Below are positions 27,991-37,168 of a DNA stretch of 64,000 nt, piece by piece; the stretch's first letter is position 1; the number at the start of each line of letters is the position of its first letter. The stretch covers positions 310,001 through 374,000 of the forward strand of contig OW568896.1 of NCBI GenBank assembly GCA_938743325.2, written 5' to 3'. Source of the DNA: Pycnococcus provasolii. Taxonomy: Eukaryota > Chlorophyta > Pseudoscourfieldiophyceae > Pseudoscourfieldiales > Pycnococcaceae. Both the position numbers and the translations under genes were made by a program. Below the pieces are notes generated by a model. That model did no database searches. It had not been told where the DNA came from and saw only the letters and a list, made by a program, of their open reading frames with translations.

Positions 27991-30963
27991 ATGCCGAGCC
28001 CATCCAAACCGTCGACAAGCGTAAAGTTTAAAGGGGGAGGGAGATCGGCCGCCGCACCCCGTCCCCCCTCCCCTCCGGACGACGTCAGACGTTTGTGCCC
28101 TTCATTTTCAACTTCAGGGCACCAAGAGCTTGCTTGCCTCCCACTTGATATGGCGTCACCCGTGCGTCCGTCTCTATCTCCCTTTGGTGGGTCTCCCCAT
28201 CCCCAAGGGTCTTCAGCCTTGAACTTGAGAGTCCCTGGGGGTCGTTGCAGTGCAGGGAGGTCAACACGTTCTCATTTGCGTTCTGGTGGTGACTTTCATT
28301 TGCGTGCGTATGCCGACCGGGACCGTGGTGAAACTTCGTCGGCGGCGGCGTCGGCGGCGGCGTCGTCGAGTGGATCTCAGGAGAAGAGTCGGCAGTCAGA
28401 GGAGCTCTTGCGTGTGTCCGAACGCAAACGCATCGCCGCGCCGCTCGACGTCGTGTGGAGAACGCTCGTCGACGGCGCGAAGCCGCCAAACTCTCGTCGA
28501 CGGCGGGCACAGTCGTCAGGATCAGGGGGAAAAGCGTGGAGACCCATGGGACTCACGTCCCTCGAGCGTGTCGTGCCGCCGACGACGTCGACGTACTCGT
28601 CGGCCAACGACTCGATAAAGGAACTCGAGGATGGCTGGTTCGTGCGACAAAGATGGGAGGTGCTCGGTCCGCTGTGGAAGTGGAACATCGCGTGCGTGCT
28701 CGAAGTGTGGGAAGAGGAGGAGCCGAACGAGTCGCCGCCGAGCCGACGTGAGGCGGAAATGGCGAAACAGTCCACGAAGTTCGCGGGACGCATACGAGGA
28801 TCGGACGGCGAGGCTGCCGCCACAGCCGCGGCTGCGGCTGCGGCTGCGGTGGCTGCAAAAAAGAGAAGAAGAAACTCACGCAAGGCTCGGAAAACGGAAC
28901 GAGCTCTGCGCGTGCGACTCGAGGCGTGCTCGATTCCGAACGCCGCGCTCACCGCACGGCTGGCACTTGCGGAGGTTCCAGAAAGCGGGGGCGCACTCAC
29001 GAGATACACCTTCGAAGCTGATGCCGCGTCCATCCCGGGAATATCCGACGAACTCACGAAACTTGTCCTGCAGAATGCTGTGCGTAGCACGCTGCGTGCA
29101 CTCAAGGCGGAGTCGGAGTCGGAGGCGAGACGTCGGGATGAACTTCCCATGCAAAATAGAAGTGCAAACCTGCTCGATGCGGAGTCCGACCCTTCTTTGC
29201 CACGCCGCCTCATACCATTTCGGGCTGATCAAAGTTATGACGACGACGCCCAGACGGTGGCAATGAACGTGCGTCCGGTGCGCGAACAAAAGAGATCTCT
29301 GCCACCTTTATACACGAGCCTTTACGGCGTCGACGAAATCAACATTCCAGACAACGACGTCGGTGAGCAGAAGGACGTGGAGGATGACGACGACGACGAC
29401 GGCGACGACGACGGTGGGAGAAGGACGAGGAAGGAAAGCGCCAGTTCATCCGCTCTCACAAAGAATGGAAGCTCGCTTGCGCATCCTCCATTCGGACCGT
29501 CCGTCGGAAGTAGTCTGGCGATGCCCCTCCCTTTGCCGGTGGTGCAAGCGACGCTCGACAGCACTGCTGTGCGCTCGAGCCTCGACCTGTCCAGCCCGCT
29601 CTCCAGCCTCGACCTCAGTGACGTGGACGTGGCAACGATGAACGGCGACGTGGCGCGGGTTCCCGTGGAGGTGCACGTGCGCCGCATCGACGATCGGCAC
29701 GTTCGCGCCGTCTGCGTCGCGCAGCTGCCAAACGCGCCGACTCACGCGTGGAAGGCGCTCACAGATCACAGGCGGCATGCCGAGGTGATCCCTTGGCTCA
29801 ACAAAAAGGCTGTCATGCGCCGCGTCGAGCCCGAGCCGGGCGATCGCCGCCTGCTCATGGTGCGCAGCGAGGTGAGCCGCAATCGCAGAGACTTTCCGGA
29901 TCCCATGTGCTCGTGGAAGGCGACGGTAGACTTGGAGGTGTACGAGAACGACGAGACGCTCGAGTCGTCGTTCAAGCTGCACGAGCGTCCGCAGAAAGGC
30001 GCGGATGTGGGAACTCCTGGCATCGAGTCGATGGTGCAGTCTGACGTCGACGCGATGCTGACGTCTCCCACGATCCAGGTGCTCCGAGGCAAGTGGTCCG
30101 TGCTGCCGGTCGCCTCGTCGCGCAATACCTGCCAGGTGCGCGTTGCCCTTGAGGTGAAGGTTGCAAACAACCCGAGCGTTGAGGCGCAGGTGGCAAAGCT
30201 TCGTCGGCGCAAGGATGCGTGGGAGGGCGCGGCGGAGAGCCGTGCGTACCTGCCGTGCGATCACCTCCCTGACGACGACGAGGTGTACGCGGAGATGGAG
30301 CGATGCGTTTACGACGAGCTGCCTCGCACGATCCAGAGCCTAGCTCTCTGCGCGCGCGACGAGGCTTCGAAGTCGGGCGTTCTCGGGCCGAGGTCTCGGC
30401 GCTACTTTGACGAGGTCCCGAAGCGTTACTGGCGTGAGCTGAGCGACCTCGAGGATGCGATCAACGAGGTGATTGAGGAGCACGACCTGCCGAAGAAGAC
30501 GATGCCTCCCATGGACTTTCTTTACCAGATTGGCAACAACCCGCTGCGCGAGGCGATTCGTCGGTGGGGTGGATCGCGCGAGGTGGCTTGGGCGCTGAAT
30601 TACAAGGTGAGGACCGCTCGTGGCGCAATCGTCGACCCGGAGCAGGTTGTGATTCAGCTTCCTGCTTGGGAGTACGGCGAAGCCAGGGAGGTCAGGAAGG
30701 ATCGAGGCGGCGTTGTCGACGTTGGCGACGACGACGACAACGACGACGATGCAGAGGGGGACGAGGACGAAGATGTGGAGGTGGACGAGACTGTAGTGCT
30801 TAAAAGTCGTGGAAAGCTTCGCCTACTTTCGCCGAGGAGGAAGGCGTCGACACAGGAACAGCAGCAGCCGAAGAAGAAGGCGGAGACGAGAATGATTAGA
30901 AAGAGGAGTAGAAGCAAGAAGGATGATGATCCACTGGCTCTGCTTTCTGCTGACGATCTTTGA
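27991..30963 (+). CDS. SRPBCC/START-like (polyketide-cyclase fold) protein, probably plastid-targeted
   Basis: The first ATG of the frame lies at about 27991. The leader of roughly 100 residues is Ser/Pro/Arg-rich and poor in acidic residues, as expected for a transit peptide. A first, interrupted SRPBCC-like domain starts near residue 145 (ERKRIAAPLDVVWRTL) and is broken by an Ala-rich insert. A second, clearer SRPBCC domain of COQ10/cyclase type spans about 545-690 (VCVAQLPNAPTHAWKALTDHRRHAEVIPWL). A conserved helical C-terminal region follows (FLYQIGNNPLREAIRRWGG), then an acidic and a basic tail. Such proteins bind hydrophobic ligands such as lipids or quinones. Ligand and partner are unknown. 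The fossil retroelement ends right at its 5' side, so its original promoter may have been displaced. TGTAA occurs about 110 bp after the stop. Confidence 0.78.
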   Translation: MPSPSKPSTSVKFKGGGRSAAAPRPPSPPDDVRRLCPSFSTSGHQELACLPLDMASPVRPSLSPFGGSPHPQGSSALNLRVPGGRCSAGRSTRSHLRSGGDFHLRAYADRDRGETSSAAASAAASSSGSQEKSRQSEELLRVSERKRIAAPLDVVWRTLVDGAKPPNSRRRRAQSSGSGGKAWRPMGLTSLERVVPPTTSTYSSANDSIKELEDGWFVRQRWEVLGPLWKWNIACVLEVWEEEEPNESPPSRREAEMAKQSTKFAGRIRGSDGEAAATAAAAAAAAVAAKKRRRNSRKARKTERALRVRLEACSIPNAALTARLALAEVPESGGALTRYTFEADAASIPGISDELTKLVLQNAVRSTLRALKAESESEARRRDELPMQNRSANLLDAESDPSLPRRLIPFRADQSYDDDAQTVAMNVRPVREQKRSLPPLYTSLYGVDEINIPDNDVGEQKDVEDDDDDDGDDDGGRRTRKESASSSALTKNGSSLAHPPFGPSVGSSLAMPLPLPVVQATLDSTAVRSSLDLSSPLSSLDLSDVDVATMNGDVARVPVEVHVRRIDDRHVRAVCVAQLPNAPTHAWKALTDHRRHAEVIPWLNKKAVMRRVEPEPGDRRLLMVRSEVSRNRRDFPDPMCSWKATVDLEVYENDETLESSFKLHERPQKGADVGTPGIESMVQSDVDAMLTSPTIQVLRGKWSVLPVASSRNTCQVRVALEVKVANNPSVEAQVAKLRRRKDAWEGAAESRAYLPCDHLPDDDEVYAEMERCVYDELPRTIQSLALCARDEASKSGVLGPRSRRYFDEVPKRYWRELSDLEDAINEVIEEHDLPKKTMPPMDFLYQIGNNPLREAIRRWGGSREVAWALNYKVRTARGAIVDPEQVVIQLPAWEYGEAREVRKDRGGVVDVGDDDDNDDDAEGDEDEDVEVDETVVLKSRGKLRLLSPRRKASTQEQQQPKKKAETRMIRKRSRSKKDDDPLALLSADDL

Positions 30964-31266
30964 ATGAATCTGCTCTTCCACTTCTTCTGACGACGACGAT
31001 GAGCGTGACGACATGAATTTTCTTGCGCTTGTTGTTGTTGTTGTTGTTGTTGTTGTTGATGTGTGTGTAATAATAGTATGAATTGATGAATTGATGATTG
31101 AATTGAACAACGAGGATTTCCTTTTTGTTGTTGTTGTTGTTGTTTGAATGAAACATGCCAAGATCAATACATGGAATCTGTTACAACAACCAGCACCATC
31201 CAAACACCAAGTCATAGATGCTGTTGCTGCTTCTTTCGTCATCGTCGTTTGTTTGTTCGTCATGAT
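30964..31266. other. Intergenic 3'-to-3' spacer with GTT microsatellites
   Basis: A 303-bp gap between two convergent genes. It contains two (GTT)n runs (about 31030-31058 and 31121-31143) and a TGTAA signal near 31068. No reading frame beyond chance is seen. Confidence 0.7.
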
Positions 31267-31638
31267 TTACTTCTCGATCGGCTTGCCTTCCTCATCCAGC
31301 GGCCATGGATTTCCGTCGACGTCAACGGGAACCTCGAGTTTCTCCAGTGTCGGCGTGCTCCACGGATACTTGCGAACGAGAGCCCACTCGACGGGTCGAC
31401 CAAAGTTCTTCTTGAAGTTCTCCGTGAAAATGCGCTGCGCTTCACGGAATTCCGGCGTGCTGAACGAAAGGCGCGGATCTTCGTTCTTGCGTAGATCAGA
31501 GAGCTTTTTGGTGTGCGCTTTCATTTCCTCGAGCAGCGTCGCCATGTCTTGGTTCTTCGGGTCAGCGCGCGCCTCGAAGTCGGCAGTCTTCGCCTCGTCT
31601 GCTTCCGTGAACTTGTCGCCGATGTAGTTGGACGACAT
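31267..31638 (-). CDS. Small conserved-looking hypothetical protein, 123 residues
   Basis: It starts at the ATG at 31638 and ends at 31267. The chain is hydrophilic and helical in its first two thirds (KNQDMATLLEEMKAHTKKL), then has a Trp/Pro-rich motif (GRPVEWALVRKYPWSTP) and a C-terminal VDVDGNPWPLDEEGKP segment. There is no signal peptide and no membrane helix. The balanced composition, a proper ATG and the well-defined end make it look like a real gene, unlike the simple-sequence frames around it. I do not recognise the family. The Trp-rich C-terminus suggests a subunit of a larger assembly, but no function is claimed. Confidence 0.65.
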   Translation of the reverse strand: MSSNYIGDKFTEADEAKTADFEARADPKNQDMATLLEEMKAHTKKLSDLRKNEDPRLSFSTPEFREAQRIFTENFKKNFGRPVEWALVRKYPWSTPTLEKLEVPVDVDGNPWPLDEEGKPIEK

Positions 31639-32135
31639 TTTCTTCTAATTTTTACTTTCTTGTTGTTGTTGTTGTGTGTGGTGATTGGCTGGTGAGTGAT
31701 GATGATGGTTGCGAGAGGCAGGCGTGCGTGCGACGACTGACTGCTGTGTGAGTCGATCGATCGACGACCTGTAGTAGTAGCAGTAGTGAGTGCGGGCTTA
31801 CCTTTGACGGACTGGAATCAATGGCGGATTGAGGGATTATTGGCGGACGGACGAGCCGACGAGAGAGGGTAACGCACTCCCAGTCTTCCCGTGCGACCTA
31901 ATTTCTTGTGTTGGGGGGATCCGTAATTGGTATATATCAAAAACCAAAAGGGCAAATTGTTTTTTTTGCCCGTGGGGATCCCGGTCCGGTCATCTATCCA
32001 TCTTTGAGGAAGCGAACTGTTGTGCATGCGCGCGCACATACTTCTATCTTATATCTACTACCCGCCTCCTATCATGCTGCCGTCTTGCTTGTAAGGTGCC
32101 TCGCTCGTTGGCGACGAGCCGACGACAACCTTTCC

Positions 32136-32201
32136 AATTTGAATTGTCGAGTTTTTTCACATGTTCCCCCCCCCAAATTTGAATTGTCGAGTTTTTCACA
32201 T
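32136..32201. repeat. 26-bp direct repeat flanking a C-run
   Basis: The word AATTTGAATTGTCGAG followed by a T-run and CACAT occurs at 32136-32162 and again at 32176-32201; the copies differ only in T-run length. The 13-bp spacer includes nine C residues. It resembles a short duplication rather than terminal repeats of an element. Confidence 0.85.
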
Positions 32202-32376
32202 ACTCATTCTCGCGCCATGCTTTCTGTCAACAAATTCCACAAAACAAGCGCGCGCCTGAGGGTATACAAGTACCTGGCGAGCTTGCTTATTGCTGCGATG
32301 GGCGGCAGCGTATGCGATCGCGCGCTACTAGCTAGAGTGGTCCGAGACTCCGAGTCATGAAGGGAGAGCTTGTTTG

Positions 32377-32764
32377 CCACCAAGCCGGAGGCCGAGGTGC
32401 GAGCCGTTTGGGAGGCTCTAAAGCCCGTGAGCACCGACGTGGGGTACCTTGAGCTTTGCGATGCGATAGGCTTGCCTTCGCATTGGGGACACCCGCGACT
32501 CTTTGGACTTTCAAATGGGAGTGCGGCCAAACAACCGGCAAGGAGACCCTCAAGTACCTACACACCACCTACAAGGTCGAGTGGGAAAAGTGGAGCGATA
32601 TCGCAAAGGGGGCAGCCGTGGAGCTCTTCTGGGGCGCCGCGCTTGGCTTGGTGGACATCGGTTTGGAGGGCATCACCCCCCACTTTGAGCTCGGCTTGTG
32701 CGGCAATTTCATGGCGAAGTACAATGCGATCCAAGGCAACGCCGGCATGTGTACCGCTACTTGA
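32377..32764 (+). pseudogene. Unidentified coding-like segment, probably a gene remnant
   Basis: Two adjacent plus-strand frames have amino-acid-like composition without simple repeats. One holds KPEAEVRAVWEALKPVSTD and GYLELCDAIGLPSHWG (32377-32490). The other holds KWECGQTTGKETLKYLHT and VEWEKWSDIAKGAAVELFWG (about 32500-32764) and ends in a stop. Together they look like one small protein that no longer reads in a single frame. The family is not recognised. It could also be chance. Confidence 0.25.
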
Positions 32765-32939
32765 ACGCGCGTCGCCGCGCCCAAAGCAGACTTCGTGCCA
32801 CTCACTTGAACATGGCATGATGGCAAGAAGAGGCGCAGAGGGGCACATGGAAGTGTACGAGGGGGAAGGGGAGGGGAAATCAGGCCCGGGATGAACTCGC
32901 GCTCTTTTTGGGGCATTGAAATTTTAAATCGAAAAATCT

Positions 32940-32963
32940 CCCCCCCCCCCCCCCCCCCCCCCC
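32940..32963. repeat. Homopolymer of about 24 C
   Basis: An uninterrupted C run (G on the minus strand), about 230 bp upstream of the coiled-coil gene. A run of the same length lies near 37.15 kb. On the G strand it can form a quadruplex. Its exact length is the kind of thing sequencing gets wrong. Confidence 0.8.
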
Positions 32964-33196
32964 GATCGAAGGCTGGGATGAATCGATGAAAAGTCCTGAA
33001 AGGAGGGCGGCAGGGTCCGTTCCGTCCGGGGAGCACGGACCCGGACGGTAACGGCTCTCTCGTATATTTTGATTATTTTCCCCTCTCTCTCCAACTGCTC
33101 AAGTGTTGTATTGGGTGGTCATTTTTTCTTCGTAGTTCGTGCAAACAAACGTCGTCACAAGCAACGTACGTCACAACAAACAAACAGCACTTTCTT

Positions 33197-36013
33197 ATGA
33201 ACATGATGCCCGCCGGTGGTGAGTCGTCTTTGTCGTCGTCTTCGCAGCAGGCGACGACGATGATGACCAATGTGGTTGTTGAAAAGAAACATTCGTCGGG
33301 TCCGCCGTCGCCACCCGTGAAAAAGAAGAGGTCGCCCGTGGTGGGAGGAGGAGGGCGCATACCCAACCTCATTGCTGCTGCCGGTCGGATGTTCGTCACG
33401 TCGCCAGGGCGAGGTGAGGATGATGATGTCGTCTACCCTGCGCCATTTGGAGAGAAGGACGATGACACGCCGCGCAATGACGACGACGAGGAAGAATTGG
33501 GGTACGGATCGGCGTCGAATGATGGTGTTGTAGTTGCCACTACTACCACCACCACAGATGAAGAAGAACCTATGTCGCATGCGCAGCAGCAGCAGCAGCA
33601 GCAGCAGCAGATGGGCGCCACGAGGATGATGCAACCTCGTCGTAATGGTTCGTCGACCCTTTTTGGTGGCGTCGCTGGTGTCTTCGGAAGTAGCACGAGG
33701 AACAACAACAACAGCAACATCAGGGCATCCCGTCAGGCCTCAATGCCTCTCATGCATCGTAGCATCGACGAGCGCACATTCCAACGAGAAGTCATCGACG
33801 TTCACTCAGAGATTGACAAATTGCTAGGAAGTCTGAAGGGTGAACTTGAGCACTGGCGCGAAGAATTTGAAATGCTCCAGGGATTCTGGCTCACACGTGT
33901 CGTTGTCGCCTCCTCTGCTACCGGCGTCGGCGGCGACCAACAACAACAGCAGGATGAGCAGCAGCAGCAGCAACAATGGGCCAATCCAGAATTTCACACG
34001 CTGCACGAATTCCGCGATGTGCTCGAACATTACCTCGATCATCGCGACGGCGAGCTGCAGGAGCTCGACGCTTGGCTCAAAAGCTCTGAGGAGGATCGCA
34101 GCGAAGTTTCTATGCAGATGGACGCGATGTCCACGGAACTGTCGAAGCATCGCAACGATCGCGTCGCCCTCGAGGATGAGCTGTCGTCGCTCACCGCGCA
34201 ATTTGCGGAGGTGAATGGCAAGTGCCACGCGCTCATCACCGAGGTGCAGAACCACGAGGCGGCGGCGCGCGGCATCCACACGCAGCATGCCGAAGCGGAG
34301 AGCGCGCTCGCGGAGGCGCGCTCGCGCCTGATGCGACTCGAGGAGGAGCACGAGAGCGTGATTGATGAGCTGAAGTCCGTGCGCACGCAGTACGAAGAAG
34401 TCAAGGAGCAGTACGCCGCACGACAGCGCGAGTTTACCGAAAAGGCGAAAGCTACATTTGCGCAGGGGGCGGAGCTTTCCAAGGCGACGCGCGAGCTCGC
34501 GGATGCACGCCTGCAGATTTCCAGCCTTGAGGAGGCACGGCGTCTCGCCGAGGGTGCGCTGGGCGAGCGCGACAAGGCTGCGAGCACGCTAGCGGCAGAA
34601 AAGGAGGAGACGCGCCGTCAGGTTGAGAATCTCGAGGGGAAGCTCGAAGCGGAGTGCGCGAGCCGTGCAGATTTGGCGCAAAGCCTTGCCGCAGCGAAGG
34701 AGCAGCTCGCCTCTCTCGCCGCGCGCGCCGAGACGGCGGAGAATGCGAACGAGCAGCTCGAGGCTGCCAAGGCGGAGACGGTCACGCAGTGCAAGACGCT
34801 CGAAGCGCGCGTCGTGGAGCTGACGACATTCATCGAAGAAAGCCGCACGGAGCTCTCAGAAGCGAAGGAGGGAAATCTCGCACTCAAGACGTCCGTGAGC
34901 GCGCTCGAGACGAAGCTCCTTGCGCTGCGCAAGGAGCTCGAGGCGTCGATGTACGAGAAGGAGGAGTACCGTCTGAAAGCTCAGAGCGCGACGGAAGCAC
35001 TCGACGACTTCACCGGATCGATGGAATCTCGCGTTGCGGCGATACGCAAGGAGAAGGAGGCGGCGGAATCCCGCAACTTCAACCTGCTCAAGGAGCGCGA
35101 GCGGCAGGCTGTGGAAAGCGCGCATGAGTGGGAGGCAAAGCTTGCGGCGGCGATGAGCGAGAGTGCCAAGGAGCTCGAGCGCCGTGAGGCGGACCACCAG
35201 GCTGCTCTCGCACACGAGCGCGAGGTGCACCGCAACTCTCTCGAGGAGGCGAATCGCCGTGCCATGGAATCTGGCGAATCCGCGGTGGCTGCCGCGGAGC
35301 AGGCGAGGGAGGAGGCTGTGGAGTCGCTGAGGCGCACCATGCTGTCCGACTCCTCGGCAGGCCTCGCCAAGGCGAAGTCGGAGCACGAGGCGGCGCTCTA
35401 CGAGCAGCAGCAGGCTCATCTTGCGGCCATGCAAGCTCTCAAGGAGGAGATGTCCAGCGCCGTGTCCGAGGAGCGTGCTCACCGCGTTCGCGGCGAGGAG
35501 CGCCTGCGCCAGGAGTCGAGCACCACGTTGGCGCGGCATGCGGATGCGCACCGCGCCGAGTTGGCAGAGCGCGAGTCGACGTTTCTGAACGAGCGCGAGC
35601 GGCTGCAGCAGGAACTTGTGGCGGCTCAGGAGGAAGCTGCGTCGAACGCACGAATGCAGGCGGATGCGATTCGCAGGCTTCAGGACGAGAGTCTGCAGCT
35701 TAAGCGCAGCATCGCGGAAGCGAACGACGCGACGGCTCGCCTTGAGTCGAATCTCGCGAATGTGCGCGACGAGGCGGCATCCAAGCTGCGTGATTCCGAC
35801 GGCCAGCGCCGTTCTCTCGCGGAGGAGGTGGAACGCCTGAAGGCTGCTCTCTCGCTGTCCAAGGCGGAGACGAAGAAGGCGAAGAAGGTGGCCAGAGACA
35901 TGCTCAATCAGCAGAAGGCACAGGTGACACAGCTTCTCGAAGAGCACTCGTCCAGCATCTTCGGGCGCATGAAGTCCGTTCTGAGCGCGGAGAACAGCGA
36001 CGACGAGGACTAA
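33197..36013 (+). CDS. Long coiled-coil protein with disordered, Gln-rich head
   Basis: It starts at the ATG at 33197. Residues 1-190 are low-complexity: Ser-rich, basic (VKKKRSP), acidic (DDDEEE), a nine-Gln tract and an Asn tract. From about residue 195 to 930 the chain is almost continuous heptad-type coiled coil rich in Glu, Ala, Lys and Arg, with few Pro. One short break near residues 228-262 carries a second Gln tract. There is no membrane segment, motor or kinase domain. The last residues (SSSIFGRMKSVLSAENSDDED) form a short non-coiled tail that might bind a partner. The overall shape is that of golgin-, centrosome- or spindle-type tether or scaffold proteins, but sequence alone cannot choose among these. 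Confidence 0.85.
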   Translation: MNMMPAGGESSLSSSSQQATTMMTNVVVEKKHSSGPPSPPVKKKRSPVVGGGGRIPNLIAAAGRMFVTSPGRGEDDDVVYPAPFGEKDDDTPRNDDDEEELGYGSASNDGVVVATTTTTTDEEEPMSHAQQQQQQQQQMGATRMMQPRRNGSSTLFGGVAGVFGSSTRNNNNSNIRASRQASMPLMHRSIDERTFQREVIDVHSEIDKLLGSLKGELEHWREEFEMLQGFWLTRVVVASSATGVGGDQQQQQDEQQQQQQWANPEFHTLHEFRDVLEHYLDHRDGELQELDAWLKSSEEDRSEVSMQMDAMSTELSKHRNDRVALEDELSSLTAQFAEVNGKCHALITEVQNHEAAARGIHTQHAEAESALAEARSRLMRLEEEHESVIDELKSVRTQYEEVKEQYAARQREFTEKAKATFAQGAELSKATRELADARLQISSLEEARRLAEGALGERDKAASTLAAEKEETRRQVENLEGKLEAECASRADLAQSLAAAKEQLASLAARAETAENANEQLEAAKAETVTQCKTLEARVVELTTFIEESRTELSEAKEGNLALKTSVSALETKLLALRKELEASMYEKEEYRLKAQSATEALDDFTGSMESRVAAIRKEKEAAESRNFNLLKERERQAVESAHEWEAKLAAAMSESAKELERREADHQAALAHEREVHRNSLEEANRRAMESGESAVAAAEQAREEAVESLRRTMLSDSSAGLAKAKSEHEAALYEQQQAHLAAMQALKEEMSSAVSEERAHRVRGEERLRQESSTTLARHADAHRAELAERESTFLNERERLQQELVAAQEEAASNARMQADAIRRLQDESLQLKRSIAEANDATARLESNLANVRDEAASKLRDSDGQRRSLAEEVERLKAALSLSKAETKKAKKVARDMLNQQKAQVTQLLEEHSSSIFGRMKSVLSAENSDDED

Positions 36014-36313
36014 TAAAGGGAAAATGTTGTCGCTCTGTCTCTTTTTTTGTGGGCGGTGTGTGTGTGTGTGCGTGCGGCGAGCACACGCTTGGGCTACAGC
36101 TGTCTGTCCTGGGCGAGAGGGTGGTAAGAGACGGCGCACCAACCGTGTACTGGTGTGTTGTGTGTGTGTGTGTGTGTTGTGTGTGCGGTTCGAGTGATGA
36201 AATAAAAGGTTGCTTTCTCTTACCGCATACGTTTCTCAAGTCATCATAGCCTTTTGGGTTGTTGTTGTGTGTGGTTTGTCGTGTTAGTTCGTTTGTCGTT
36301 TTGTGACGCAGAG
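36014..36313. other. Convergent 3' spacer with GT microsatellites
   Basis: A 300-bp gap between the coiled-coil gene and the EF-hand gene. It carries (GT)n runs near 36055-36072 and 36158-36184 and AATAAA-type words near 36012 and 36201. No gene is seen. Confidence 0.7.
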
Positions 36314-36985
36314 TTAGTTGTGCGGCGGTTCCGGACGTACCTTGAACTCTTCGTAGTCTATCTGTCCACTGCCATCCTTATCGGTATCGGCGATGAGCTT
36401 TTCGATGTCAATGGTGAGCTGGAATTCCTGGATGACGGCACGCAACTTGTCCGTGCTGATTTCTCCGCTCCTGTCCGGGTTTCCCCCGAGCGCGACGAAC
36501 GCCTCGACTGTGTCTGAGTCGTCGTCCGCCGCTGCCTGCGCCGCCTTTTGGTTTTCAATCACCTTCAGGAACTCTGCGAACTCGATTTCTCCACTTGCGT
36601 CGTCGTCAACCTACATACAGCGTGTGGTTTGTGAGTGTGAGTGTGTTTGTGAGTGGTTTTGATTGTTATGCGTGTACGTGGTTTTGTTAGGTTCGTGAGA
36701 AGAACGAGACGACAACTCGACATGGAATCAAGTGTCCCACTCCTGCAGGTGTCGTCGTCGTCGTCGTGCGTGTCTCACCAACCAAATCATACGGTATATC
36801 CAAAATAACGAAATATCATCACGTACCTGTGAGATCATTTGGAAGAGTTCCTCCTCGGTTGGGTTCTGGCCCATGCTCTGCAACGTCGCTTTCAGCTCGT
36901 TCGTGTCGATGGTCCCACTTCCATCTTTGTCGAACTTCGCGAACGCCTCACGGCAAGCAGCTATCTCGTCGCCGTCAAGACCCAT
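36314..36985 (-). CDS. Calmodulin/troponin-C-like EF-hand protein, two exons
   Basis: The only gene here that clearly needs splicing. Exon 1 is 36985-36827 and ends ...MISQ at a GTACGT donor. Exon 2 is 36610-36314 and begins VDDDASGEIEF after a TATGTAG acceptor. The intron is 216 bp, phase 0, and falls inside the junction leading into EF-hand 2. The product is 151 residues, the length of calmodulin. EF1 (DKDGSGTIDTNE), EF2 (DDDASGEIEFAE) and EF4 (DTDKDGSGQIDYEE) are canonical. EF3 (NPDRSGEISTDK) has Asn at position 1 and Lys at position 12 in place of Asp and Glu, so it probably does not bind calcium well. A calcium sensor is the likely role; the altered third site argues against it being the housekeeping calmodulin. 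A further upstream exon cannot be excluded. Confidence 0.88.
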
Positions 36986-37078
36986 AGGAGACTATATAAA
37001 CAAGACTAAAAACAAGACTAACGGCCCCGGACGAAACAAGACAGTGTTTCTTAAGGGAACAGCTTAACAGTTTCTTAA

Positions 37079-37088
37079 GGCCGGCCGC
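37079..37088. promoter_or_regulatory. GCGGCCGGCC site upstream of EF-hand gene
   Basis: This site is about 95 bp upstream of the EF-hand ATG. It is shared, with its AAGAAAC/GTTTCTT neighbour, with sites near 50.6 and 51.2 kb. The role is inferred only from recurrence and position. Confidence 0.3.
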
Positions 37089-37144
37089 AAGGGGTGGTTC
37101 CACCTTAAGGTTCAACCTTAAGGTTCGACTTCAGACTCTTGTTG

Positions 37145-37168
37145 CCCCCCCCCCCCCCCCCCCCCCCC
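37145..37168. repeat. Homopolymer of 24 C
   Basis: An uninterrupted C run about 160 bp upstream of the EF-hand gene start (G-run on that gene's coding strand). It matches in length the run at 32940. Confidence 0.85.

Larger units (their letters stand above)
31639..33196. other. Gene-poor region, 1.56 kb
   Basis: The left part is the 5' side of the small minus-strand gene and carries GTT and TGA microsatellites. The middle contains a 26-bp direct repeat, a possible broken gene (32377-32764) and a run of about 24 C. The right part leads into the coiled-coil gene and has a pyrimidine-rich stretch (CCCCTCTCTCTCC near 33080). No tRNA-like or other RNA gene was recognised. Confidence 0.55.

Noticed and set aside
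34856-36142. 428-codon minus-strand frame under the coiled-coil gene
   Set aside because: Leu/Arg/His-rich antisense of Glu/Ala/Lys heptads; no plausible domain.
36994-36999. TATATA as TATA box of the EF-hand gene
   Set aside because: Only about 9 bp before the ATG, too close to place a transcription start between them.
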